Of a stretch of 64,000 bases of DNA, positions 26,205 through 33,800 are shown piece by piece. Below the pieces are notes generated by a model, which saw only the letters and a list, made by a program, of their open reading frames with translations, was not told the origin of the DNA and made no database searches. Made by a program: the position numbers and the translations under genes. The DNA lies in contig CATOSU010000001.1 in assembly GCA_951812615.1 (NCBI GenBank), forward strand, positions 62,001 through 126,000. The letters are read 5' to 3'. Source of the stretch: an uncultured Paracoccaceae bacterium (GTDB lineage Bacteria > Pseudomonadota > Alphaproteobacteria > Rhodobacterales > Rhodobacteraceae). The number at the start of each line of letters is the position of its first letter. Position 1 is the stretch's first letter.

Positions 26205-26768
26205 ATGATCATGATCATGCACGATGACCTTGTTGCCCTCTTCGCCTCAGCGCCGGTCCGGACCTTCGCCAAGGGTGATACTCTGTTCTGGCGTGGTGAT
26301 GCGGTTTCGACCGTTTACCTCGTGCGCGGCGGCCGCGTGGCGCTGCAGCGCACGGCCCCGACCGGCCAGGTGCTGACGCTGAACACCGCTGGTCCGGGCG
26401 ACATGGTGGCCGAAGCGGCCGCCTATTCCGACACCTGCCATTGTGACGCCGTCGCGCTTGAGGCCAGCGAACTGGCCTGCCTCGACCGGGCGCGGTTCCT
26501 GCGCCGGTTGGAGGCGGAACCGCAGCTTTTGCATATGTGGGCGGGCGAACTGGCCCACAGCGTCCAGCGCGCACGTATGCGCGCAGAGATACGCGGGCTG
26601 AAAAAGGTCAGCGACCGGCTGGACGCCTGGCTGGAGGCCGGCAACACCCTGCCCGCGCATGGACAATATCAGAGCGTTGCCGCCGAGATCGGCGTAACCC
26701 GCGAGGCGCTTTACCGGGAACTGGCGCGGCGGCGCGGAGGCCGCCGCGATCCCGCGCTCAGGCGTTGA
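26205..26768 (+). CDS. Crp/Fnr-family transcriptional regulator
   Basis: The roughly 187-residue protein has a cyclic-nucleotide-type beta-roll sensor (about residues 10-115, with FAKGDTLFWRGDAVSTVYLV) and a C-terminal winged helix with recognition helix VAAEIGVTREALYRELARR. There is no N-terminal Fnr-type cysteine cluster; CHC in the sensor domain (SDTCHCDAVALE) could bind a metal or act in redox sensing. ATGs at 26205, 26211 and 26217 are all possible starts. Its 3' end overlaps acuI on the other strand by 11 bases. The likely target is the divergent His-rich protein. Confidence 0.85.
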   Translation: MIMIMHDDLVALFASAPVRTFAKGDTLFWRGDAVSTVYLVRGGRVALQRTAPTGQVLTLNTAGPGDMVAEAAAYSDTCHCDAVALEASELACLDRARFLRRLEAEPQLLHMWAGELAHSVQRARMRAEIRGLKKVSDRLDAWLEAGNTLPAHGQYQSVAAEIGVTREALYRELARRRGGRRDPALRR

Positions 26769-27744
26769 CGTCCACGACGACCCTGCCCTTAACCTGACCC
26801 TTCAGGATGTCCGCGCCCAGTTGCGGCAGGTCCGACAGGGTGGCGGGCTGCACCATCGCGTCGAGCTTGTCCATCGGCAGATCCTTCGCGATCCGGCCCC
26901 AGGCCCGCAGGCGGTTGTCATATGGCTGCATCACACTGTCGATGCCCAGCAGGTTCACACCGCGCAGCAGGAACGGGATCACCGTCGCCGGCAGGCCCGC
27001 GCCCCCGGCAAGGCCGACGGCAGCAACGCTGGCGCCATACTTCATCTGACCCAGCACCCGGGCCAGCATCGCGCCGCCCACGGCATCGACACAGCCACCC
27101 CAGGTCTCGCCTTCCAGCGGGCGCTTGACCGTTTCGTTGATCTCTTCGCGCGCCACGATCTGCGTCGCGCCGAGGCCTTTGAGGTAGTCCGCCGTTTCCG
27201 GCCGCCCGGTGACGGCCGCCACCTCGTGGCCCAGATGCGCGAGAATTGCGGTGGCAACGGATCCGACCCCGCCGGCAGCACCGGTGACCAGCACCGGACC
27301 GTCCTTGATGCCGTGATCCTCCAGCGCCATCACCGCCAGCATCGAGGTGAACCCAGCGGTGCCCACCGCCATCGCCTGCCGTGTTGACAGCCCCTCGGGC
27401 AGCGGCACCAGCCAGTCGGCTTTGACCCGCGCCTTCTGGGCATAGCCGCCCCAATGCGCCTCGCCCACGCGCCACCCGGTCAGGACCACCTTGTCGCCGG
27501 GCGTGTAACGGTCATCGTCCGACGCCTCCACGGTCCCGGCGAAATCGATCCCCGGCACATGCGGATACTTGCGCACCAAACCGCCACCCGGCCCGACACA
27601 CAGCCCGTCCTTGTAGTTCACCGTGGTGTATTCCACCGCAACCGTCACATCGCCTTCGGGCAACCGGTCTTCACCGATTTCCTGCACCGCGGCCGCGGTT
27701 TTTCCGGTCTCTTCGTCCTTCTCGACGACCAATGCGTTGAACAT
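26758..27744 (-). CDS. acuI: Acrylyl-CoA reductase (MDR family, AcuI/YhdH type)
   Basis: This NADPH-dependent medium-chain reductase is predicted to convert acryloyl-CoA to propionyl-CoA, which detoxifies acrylate arising from DMSP breakdown. In the 328-residue protein the cofactor motif is VLVTGAAGGVGSVATAILAH, and the YhdH-type features VEYTTVNYKDGL and HVPGIDFAGTVE are present with no catalytic zinc ligands. It lies 76 bases downstream of dmdA on the same strand, the dmdA-acuI order known from roseobacters. Confidence 0.9.
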   Translation of the reverse strand: MFNALVVEKDEETGKTAAAVQEIGEDRLPEGDVTVAVEYTTVNYKDGLCVGPGGGLVRKYPHVPGIDFAGTVEASDDDRYTPGDKVVLTGWRVGEAHWGGYAQKARVKADWLVPLPEGLSTRQAMAVGTAGFTSMLAVMALEDHGIKDGPVLVTGAAGGVGSVATAILAHLGHEVAAVTGRPETADYLKGLGATQIVAREEINETVKRPLEGETWGGCVDAVGGAMLARVLGQMKYGASVAAVGLAGGAGLPATVIPFLLRGVNLLGIDSVMQPYDNRLRAWGRIAKDLPMDKLDAMVQPATLSDLPQLGADILKGQVKGRVVVDVNA

Positions 27745-27820
27745 TTCGATCTCCTTTTCCCGCGGGTCCAGCCCCGCCCGTGTTTGTCATTCCGCCGCCC
27801 CGGGACATCCCCCGCGGCGA

Positions 27821-28924
27821 TCAGTTCCAGAACCCGTCCTGCACCACCGCCGTGCGCGGCCCGTACGGGGTTTCCACCGTAAGTTCCGTACCCGGATCCC
27901 AATGCGTGATCCGCACCATGCCGATTGAGACATTCGTTTTGAAATCCGGCGACCATGCCGCCGAGGTCACCTGACCCACCCGGTTTCCACCGGCAACCAG
28001 CGACCAGGGCCGGTCACAGGGGCCAACCGGATCCCCGCCTATGGCCAGCGGCCGGATCTGCTGAACCGGGCCTTCCTTGGCAACCCGCAACAGCGCGTCC
28101 CGCCCGATACAGCCGATCGCCGTCTGCGTGTCGCAAAACCGGCCCAGCCCGCATTCATGCGGGGTGTTGTCGTCGGTCATGTCGTTGCCATAGCTCAGCA
28201 GTCCGCTCTCGATCCGCTCGATCAGGTTGGGACACCCGGCGCGGACATTCAGGTCCGCACCCGCCTCAAACAGCCGGTTCCACAGCGGCATGCCGATTTC
28301 GGTGCCGTCGACGTAAATCTCGAACCCGCCCTGTTTCGAATACCCCGACCTCGCAATCGCCAGATCCCGGCCCCCGAACTCGAACATGTCGAACTTGAAA
28401 AACCGGATGTCCCGCACCCGGTCCCCGAACACGCGCGACAGCAACTCGTCCGCTTTCGGCCCCTGCACCGCCAGCGGCGACACATCGGGTTCATCCACCA
28501 GCACATCCAGCCTGTAACCGTTGGCGATGCCCTTGACCCAAAGCAGCAGATCGCTGTCGGCGATGGAGATCCAGTACTGGTCCTCCGACAGCTTGACCGC
28601 CACCGGGTCGTTCAGCATCCCACCGGTTTCATCCACGATCGGGACATAGAAACACTGCCCCGGCAGCTTGCCCCTCAGATCGCGCGGCGTCAGCATCTGC
28701 ATCAGCCGCCCGGCATCCGGACCGCGCAGCTCGACCTGCCGCTCACAGGACACGTCCCACACCTGCACATGCTGCTTGAGGTGACGGTAATCCGCCTCGG
28801 GGCTTTCGAACACGGTGGGCAACAGCATCCGGTTATACACCGTGAACGCCTTGACGCCCGCAGCCTCGACACCGGCGGTAAACGGAGTGCGGCGCAACCG
28901 TCGCGAAAAGGAGATATGTGCCAT
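27821..28924 (-). CDS. dmdA: Dimethylsulfoniopropionate demethylase
   Basis: DmdA moves a methyl group from DMSP to tetrahydrofolate, giving methylmercaptopropionate. The 367-residue protein has the GcvT/aminomethyltransferase fold, with FTVYNRMLLPTVFESPEADY near the N-terminus and conserved YVPIVDETGGMLNDPVAVKL, SGYSKQGGFEIYVDG and NDMTDDNTPHECGLGRF. These phrases fit the roseobacter DmdA clade better than glycine-cleavage GcvT. The ATG at 28924 overlaps the DinB stop by one base. The acuI neighbour supports a role in DMSP use. Confidence 0.87.
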   Translation of the reverse strand: MAHISFSRRLRRTPFTAGVEAAGVKAFTVYNRMLLPTVFESPEADYRHLKQHVQVWDVSCERQVELRGPDAGRLMQMLTPRDLRGKLPGQCFYVPIVDETGGMLNDPVAVKLSEDQYWISIADSDLLLWVKGIANGYRLDVLVDEPDVSPLAVQGPKADELLSRVFGDRVRDIRFFKFDMFEFGGRDLAIARSGYSKQGGFEIYVDGTEIGMPLWNRLFEAGADLNVRAGCPNLIERIESGLLSYGNDMTDDNTPHECGLGRFCDTQTAIGCIGRDALLRVAKEGPVQQIRPLAIGGDPVGPCDRPWSLVAGGNRVGQVTSAAWSPDFKTNVSIGMVRITHWDPGTELTVETPYGPRTAVVQDGFWN

Positions 28925-29430
28925 CAGGCGTCCTCCGGCATCAGGAATATGTCGCTGACCGGCGCCTCTGATCCGGCGGCCGTCAGCATCGCGTGGACCT
29001 GCCCGCGGTGATGGGTCTGGTGATTGAACATATGCGCAACGCACAGGCCCAGCGGACGGGACACGTCGGCCTCAAGAACGCCGGAATACCAATGCAGCTC
29101 GCCCCCGAGTTCCACGTCGCTCACCTTTTCCGCCCACCGCGAAATCCGCCCGTCCAGCCGCAGCCGCGCCGCGCTCCATGCGGCGGCAGTCGGATGCAGG
29201 CCCGGGCTGTCCACCATCGTGACCGACGGCGCCGCGCCGCCGTCAAACCGCGCCATCCACATCAGGTCCCCCCACATCAGATGGTTCAGCGTCCCGAGGA
29301 TCGACCCGAAAAACGCGCCGCGCTCCTCAGCCAGCGCCGCGTCCGGCATCGTCCCGGCTGTTCCGAACAACTGCCGGTTCTGCCACGCGTTGTAGCGCGC
29401 CATCATCCGGCAATAGCCGGCGGTGATCAT
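28924..29430 (-). CDS. DinB-family protein
   Basis: This is a four-helix-bundle DinB/YfiT-like protein of 168 residues. Three histidines in the usual metal-binding arrangement are visible: His in LGTLNHLMWGDLMW, and His in CVAHMFNHQTHHRGQVHAML. Family members are often thiol-dependent S-transferases or metal hydrolases. It is translationally coupled at both ends (ATGA with DUF1326, TGATG with dmdA), so a role linked to DMSP-derived sulfur compounds is possible, but that is inference. Confidence 0.85.
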   Translation of the reverse strand: MITAGYCRMMARYNAWQNRQLFGTAGTMPDAALAEERGAFFGSILGTLNHLMWGDLMWMARFDGGAAPSVTMVDSPGLHPTAAAWSAARLRLDGRISRWAEKVSDVELGGELHWYSGVLEADVSRPLGLCVAHMFNHQTHHRGQVHAMLTAAGSEAPVSDIFLMPEDA

Positions 29431-30137
29431 ATCCGACCGGGTCCGGCCCAGTGGATCGGGATGATATCCGCCGATTTGCCCTCGAAATCCCAGACCCAGC
29501 CATAGTCCCGCACCTTGGATTTCAGGCCCACGGCAGGATAGATGGTCGGCCCCATCCAGTATTGCGTGTTCTGCATCGACACCGGCACCTCGGGATCCTT
29601 GCCCGGGATCATCTCGATCTCGCCCTGGATCTTGCGCCCGACGATGATCTTACGCCGCCGCCCGTCGCGTTCGATGATGACCTTTTCGCGCTCTGCCCCG
29701 ATGATCTCGGCCACAAGGAAGTTGAACACTCCGGTATTGCCGCCCGCGGCCCCCGACAGGATTTCCAGCAACCCGTGATAGGCCTTGCCGCTGGCCTGAT
29801 CATCGACATAGGCCGCCACCCGCCAGCCGCCCTCGGCCATGCGGCCTGGAATGTCGATCAGCAGCGCACAGTTCAGGCCCGACAGGTCCTCGTCCTCGAA
29901 AAAGCCCTCGTCGATCTGCAGCGCAAACCATGTCTGGCAATAACCGTAGGTCGGCGGGTGCTTGCCCAGCGAGATCCCGCAGGGGCAGACCACCTCGCAC
30001 GAGCAGTTCATGAACAGCTCGCCCTTGATCTCCCAGTTGGTCGGGCGCATATTGCGCCGCCGGGGGTTCTCCATCCGGCTGTCGATCCTCTGGCTGACCG
30101 GCAACCGGTCTGCATCGGGTCGTTTCCTGAGCGCCAT
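29427..30137 (-). CDS. DUF1326 domain protein
   Basis: The 236-residue protein of the uncharacterised DUF1326 family has conserved cysteines near the N-terminus (MNCSCEVVCPCGISLG) that look like a metal or redox site. ATG 30137 is chosen because GGGAGGA lies 6 bases upstream, which gives a basic N-terminal extension of about 29 residues before RPTNWEIKGELF. An internal ATG at 30050 would remove it. It pairs with the upstream DUF2182 membrane protein (3 bases apart), an association I recognise from other proteobacteria. Confidence 0.85.
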   Translation of the reverse strand: MALRKRPDADRLPVSQRIDSRMENPRRRNMRPTNWEIKGELFMNCSCEVVCPCGISLGKHPPTYGYCQTWFALQIDEGFFEDEDLSGLNCALLIDIPGRMAEGGWRVAAYVDDQASGKAYHGLLEILSGAAGGNTGVFNFLVAEIIGAEREKVIIERDGRRRKIIVGRKIQGEIEMIPGKDPEVPVSMQNTQYWMGPTIYPAVGLKSKVRDYGWVWDFEGKSADIIPIHWAGPGRI

Positions 30138-30140
30138 CGT

Positions 30141-30935
30141 CTATCCTCCCATGACAAGGGGCGCGCCGACCACCGCCACACCGGCGACAATCAGGGCGAG
30201 GCCCATTGGTTTCGTTACATAATGTCCGATCTGCGGCAGCTTTTCGACAACCATGAACAGCGTCGCCAGCCCCATCCACAACAGGCTCATCACACCGCCG
30301 ACAAAGCCCAGCGCCATGAACCCCCAGCAACAGCCGACGCAGAACGCGCCCAGCCCCAGACCCATCCGCAGGCCACCGGCCAGCCCGGTGTGCCAGTTGC
30401 CAAGAAAATAACTCATCGGGCTGTGACACACCCCGTGGCAGACCTCTTTGGCGCGGGTGAACTGAAACGCGCCAACAACGATCAGCAGTCCGGCCGGGAT
30501 CCACCGGTTATGCGCAATGCCCAGCATGTCGATCACGCCGGCAAACAGCAATGCCAGCTGCACGCCGGCAATCACCGCCGCAAAGGCCACCCAGACAATG
30601 AAATACCCCGCCAGAACGCCCAGCCACCCGGCCCGCGTGCCCCCGGCGCTGACCATGAGGTCTTCGTAGGTGCGCAGCGTCGGCACCAGCGTCGGCAGCA
30701 TCATCGCCGCCATCATGACCGCCCACATCAAAAACAGCGGCCCGAACTCGGCCATCGGCATGTACATGTCCATACGCGGATCCATCGCCGCCATCCGCTG
30801 ACCCATCGGTCCGGGCCGGCCGATCAGGTCCAGATCCATGCCCGTGGCCATGGTGTAGAGCCACCACCACGACAGCAGGATGGCGCCGAAAAAGCCCAGC
30901 CACAAAACAGAACGGATCAGGTCGTACGATCGCAT
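30141..30935 (-). CDS. DUF2182 integral membrane protein (predicted metal-binding)
   Basis: The 264-residue protein has about seven hydrophobic segments, the family motif MWAVMMAAMMLPTLVPTL, and a Cys/His patch (EVCHGVCHSPMSYF) that could bind a metal. Methionine-rich stretches (MGQRMAAMDPRMDMYMPM) face one side and could bind copper-like metals; this is inference from composition. GGAGA precedes the ATG. It is the first gene of a four-gene operon ending in dmdA, and faces a GntR regulator. Confidence 0.85.
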   Translation of the reverse strand: MRSYDLIRSVLWLGFFGAILLSWWWLYTMATGMDLDLIGRPGPMGQRMAAMDPRMDMYMPMAEFGPLFLMWAVMMAAMMLPTLVPTLRTYEDLMVSAGGTRAGWLGVLAGYFIVWVAFAAVIAGVQLALLFAGVIDMLGIAHNRWIPAGLLIVVGAFQFTRAKEVCHGVCHSPMSYFLGNWHTGLAGGLRMGLGLGAFCVGCCWGFMALGFVGGVMSLLWMGLATLFMVVEKLPQIGHYVTKPMGLALIVAGVAVVGAPLVMGG

Positions 30936-30960
30936 GATGTCTCCGAATCTTCACTTGCAG

Positions 30961-30990
30961 TTTAAATGTCAGACTTTTAAATGTCAGACA
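30961..30990. promoter_or_regulatory. Tandem operator for the GntR/FCD regulator
   Basis: Two copies of TTTAAATGTCAGAC, at 30961-30974 and 30976-30989, repeat with a 15-bp period between the divergent DUF2182 and GntR genes. Each contains TGTCAGAC, and the second completes TGTC-A-GACA, a symmetric half-site pattern like that of FadR/FCD regulators. The second copy runs to two bases before the regulator start, so binding would repress both directions. Confidence 0.65.
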
Positions 30991-30991
30991 A

Positions 30992-31744
30992 ATGAAAATT
31001 GATCCCTCCAGCCCGGCCGACCTGTCGGTCCAGATCGCGGACGCGATCCGCGACGCCATCGTGTCGGGCGATCTGATCGTTGACGAACGCCTGCCCAGCG
31101 AGGCGGAACTGGCCGATCAGTTCAACGTCTCCCGCCCGACCGTGCGCGAAGCGCTCAAGCGGTTGGCGGCGCAGTCGCTGATCCGCACTCAGCGCGGCGC
31201 GACCGGCGGTGCCTTCGTGAACCGGCTGAGCTACACGGATGCCTATGATCAGCAGGTGACAACGGCGACGCTGCTGCTCAGCATGAATGCCGTCAGTTTC
31301 GAAACCGCCTGCGAGGCCCGCTATGCACTGGAACGCGCCTGCGCCCCGCTATCGGCCCAGCGGCACAGCGCCGACCACATCGCCACCATGCGCACGGAGA
31401 TCTTCCGGCAGGGACAGCCCGGCCTCACCGACGAAGCGTTCTGCGCCTCCGACGTCGCCTTTCACCGCGCGCTTGTCGACGGCGCGGACAATCCAGTGTT
31501 GTCCTACCAGCTTGCCGGTGCGGTCGAGGCGATGCAGCCGCTGATGAACATGATCACCTTCACCGCCCGCTCGCGCGAGGCGATCGTCGCGCTGCACACG
31601 GCCATCGCAGACGCCATCGAAGCCGGGGATGCCGGCGCCGCGCTGACCGGGCTGCACGATCTGGAGGCCGAAACGCTGAAACTGGCGAAAAGCGTGTTCG
31701 AGGCGCGCAACAGGGTCAAGGCCGACGCACAGAGACGCCCCTGA
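30992..31744 (+). CDS. GntR-family regulator, FCD (FadR) subfamily
   Basis: The 250-residue regulator has an N-terminal winged helix (about residues 8-75, LPSEAELADQFNVSRPTVRE) and a C-terminal all-helical FCD ligand domain with metal-site residues of the type D-x3-H and H (SDVAFHRALVDGADN, VALHTAIADAI). It is divergent from the DUF2182-DUF1326-dinB-dmdA operon and is preceded by the tandem operator, so it probably controls that operon and itself. No clear ribosome binding site is present. The ligand, possibly an organic acid, is unknown. Confidence 0.88.
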   Translation: MKIDPSSPADLSVQIADAIRDAIVSGDLIVDERLPSEAELADQFNVSRPTVREALKRLAAQSLIRTQRGATGGAFVNRLSYTDAYDQQVTTATLLLSMNAVSFETACEARYALERACAPLSAQRHSADHIATMRTEIFRQGQPGLTDEAFCASDVAFHRALVDGADNPVLSYQLAGAVEAMQPLMNMITFTARSREAIVALHTAIADAIEAGDAGAALTGLHDLEAETLKLAKSVFEARNRVKADAQRRP

Positions 31745-31756
31745 AACACCTGCTGC

Positions 31757-32161
31757 TCAGCCGACGCTTGCCTGTGGCTCGGGCATCAGGAACACCCGCC
31801 GCGCCGCCTCTGAATTCAACCTGTCGGGCGCATACCACTTCGACAGAACATCTCTCGAAAAAAGGTCCGGGTTCTGCCCGGCAAACGCGTCGAACCCCGA
31901 CACCGGGTGCGCCGCCATCCGCTCGGCGATCAGGCTGAGGAAGGCATAGGTGATCGTCAGGTTGAACTTGTCCGGAATGCCGGCCTTGGCCGCCATGCTC
32001 TGAATGCCCCTGGCATAGATCGAGGCCGCATCGATGAATTCGTATTTGCCCAACAGTTCGAACGCCACCAGCAAATGTTCGCGATGCCCGAAACAGGCGT
32101 CTCCGATGTCATGCGCTTCAAAGGACTGTGTCAGGTCGGAACAGGGTTGTGTGTCGGTCAC
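31757..32161 (-). CDS. Conserved hypothetical protein
   Basis: I do not recognise a named family for this 134-residue soluble protein. It is probably alpha-helical, with the histidine-containing stretch CFGHREHLLVAFELLGKYEF near the N-terminus. The start is GTG 32161, overlapping the stop of the ribbon-helix-helix gene (GTGA), so the two are coupled. Confidence 0.6.
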   Translation of the reverse strand: MTDTQPCSDLTQSFEAHDIGDACFGHREHLLVAFELLGKYEFIDAASIYARGIQSMAAKAGIPDKFNLTITYAFLSLIAERMAAHPVSGFDAFAGQNPDLFSRDVLSKWYAPDRLNSEAARRVFLMPEPQASVG

Positions 32162-32421
32162 CCGGTTTCATCCTTGTGCATGTGGCCGTCCGCTGCGGTC
32201 CAGTCCAGATCGTATACGCTCTTGAGTTGCCCGATTTTTTCGCGGGTCACCCCGGAAAACGGATCGCGGCCCTCGAACGCGTGCAGGGCAATCCCCTCCA
32301 CCAGATCCCCGACGGACATATCCAGATGCTCGGCCAGCGCCTTCAGCACCTTCAGCAACCGTTTTTCAATGCGAATCCCGGTCTGAACCCGGTCAACTTT
32401 GTTCTCCATGTTTTCGTACAT
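32158..32421 (-). CDS. Small ribbon-helix-helix-like DNA-binding protein
   Basis: The roughly 87-residue protein contains the pattern KVDRVQTGIRIEKRLLKVLK followed by ALAEHLDMSVGDLVEGIALH, fitting an Arc/MetJ ribbon-helix-helix fold. ATG at 32421 or ATG at 32409 can start it; neither has a clear ribosome binding site. A perfect 12-bp palindrome overlaps the first, suggesting autoregulation. It is coupled to the downstream hypothetical gene. Confidence 0.6.
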   Translation of the reverse strand: MYENMENKVDRVQTGIRIEKRLLKVLKALAEHLDMSVGDLVEGIALHAFEGRDPFSGVTREKIGQLKSVYDLDWTAADGHMHKDETG

Positions 32422-32427
32422 ATGTAC
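32416..32427. promoter_or_regulatory. Palindrome at the start of the ribbon-helix-helix gene
   Basis: GTACATATGTAC is a perfect 12-bp palindrome. TATATT lies just upstream on the minus strand and may be a -10 box. An operator for the encoded small DNA-binding protein is plausible but untested. Confidence 0.35.
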
Positions 32428-32558
32428 CAATATAGCGGCAGTCAAGCCCATCCCGCCCGCGATGCGATGCCGCGCCCCGCGTGCCGGCCGCGATTTTCCT
32501 TGGCTTCCACCGGGTTTTGCGTGTTTGGTCGCGCAAACTTTTCCCAAGCGAGGCCGTT

Positions 32559-33737
32559 TTGGCGTCCGATACCCCTCTCTTCTGGCCCCGGCTGATCATC
32601 CTGATCTGCGCCGGCGTGGCCGTTGCCCTGCAGATCGGAAAGGTGCCCGCGGCGCTGCCGTTTCTGCAGGCGGACCTGAACCTGTCTCTGGTTCAGGCCG
32701 GCTGGGTCGTGTCGATCTTCAGCCTTGTCGCCGCCGGGTTCGCCGCGTTCATCGGCGCGCTGGCGGACCGCATCGGCCACCTGCGCGCCGCGCTGTCCGG
32801 CCTCGCTGTGACTGCCACGGCGGCCCTGCTGGGCAGTCAGGCGACCGACGGCGCGATGCTTCTGTCGCTGCGGGTGGTCGAAGGCTTCGGCTACCTGCTC
32901 ACGGCCACCTCGATGCCGCCGCTGATCATGCGCTTCGCCCCCGAACACCGGCGCGCGCGATCGCTGGCACTATGGGCGCTCTTTGTACCCATCGGGTCGA
33001 TGCTGATGATGCTTGTCTCCGGCCCGGTGCTCGAACTTTGGGACTGGCGCGTGCTCTGGGTGCTGACCGGGGCGCTGATCCTCGCCGCCTGCGTACCGGT
33101 CTGGGCCGTCGGCCGGACCATCGCAAAACCGCCGCCAATGGCAACCCCCAGTCCGGCCCGGGTCGTTCAGGCCGCGTTCCGTCCGGGTCCGTTGCTGGGC
33201 GCGGCGATCTTCGGCGTGTACGCGGCGAATTATTTCATCCTCACCGGATTTCTGCCCCTGACCCTGATCGGGGAAAACGGCATCTCGCCGCTGATCGGTG
33301 CCAGCCTTGGCGCCCTCGTCATCGCGTTCAACGCCCTCGGCATCCTGATCGGCGGCTGGTTTCTGGGACGCGGAACGCGCCCGTCACACCTGATCATTTG
33401 CGGTGGCGCCGTCATGTTGCTGATCGGTGCCGCGGTCTTCGCCACCGGCCTGCCCGTGCCGGTGCGGGTTGCCGCTGCAATGGCCGTCGTCATGAGCGGC
33501 GGGATGATCCCCTGCGCGCTCTTTGCCGCGATCCCGCATCTTGCCGGCGATACCGCCTCGGTTTCCACCATCAGCGGCCTGCTGGCGCAGGGATCGGGGA
33601 TCGGCCAGCTGATCGGCCCGCCCTCGGCAGCCGCACTGGTCGCCGTCGCGGGGGGATGGTGGGCCGCAACCCCCGTCGTCCTGCTGCTGGCCGCCTGCAC
33701 GCTGGCCATGGGGGTCGCCCTGCGCCGCTATGCCTAG
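32559..33737 (+). CDS. MFS transporter
   Basis: This is a major facilitator with about 12 membrane helices, roughly 392 residues. The loop 2-3 motif is GALADRIGHLRAALSG. It shows the general exporter/uptake pattern of the cyanate permease (CynX)-like or drug-type families; the substrate cannot be told. TTG 32559 is chosen because GAGG lies 7 bases upstream and the protein then starts shortly before helix 1. An ATG at 32481 would add a 26-residue basic tail. Confidence 0.8.
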   Translation: MASDTPLFWPRLIILICAGVAVALQIGKVPAALPFLQADLNLSLVQAGWVVSIFSLVAAGFAAFIGALADRIGHLRAALSGLAVTATAALLGSQATDGAMLLSLRVVEGFGYLLTATSMPPLIMRFAPEHRRARSLALWALFVPIGSMLMMLVSGPVLELWDWRVLWVLTGALILAACVPVWAVGRTIAKPPPMATPSPARVVQAAFRPGPLLGAAIFGVYAANYFILTGFLPLTLIGENGISPLIGASLGALVIAFNALGILIGGWFLGRGTRPSHLIICGGAVMLLIGAAVFATGLPVPVRVAAAMAVVMSGGMIPCALFAAIPHLAGDTASVSTISGLLAQGSGIGQLIGPPSAAALVAVAGGWWAATPVVLLLAACTLAMGVALRRYA

Positions 33738-33753
33738 CGCCCGAAACGAAAAA

Positions 33754-33772
33754 CCCCGGCCACAGGCCGGGG
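33754..33772. terminator. Bidirectional terminator between the MFS and vWA-Hint genes
   Basis: A perfect hairpin CCCCGGCC-ACA-GGCCGGGG is flanked by AAAAA on the left and CTTCTCT on the right. Read on the minus strand it ends in a T-run, so it serves best as the rho-independent terminator of the vWA-Hint gene. It sits between two converging genes. Confidence 0.8.
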
Positions 33773-33800
33773 CTTCTCTGACATAAATTGCAAGTACCAG

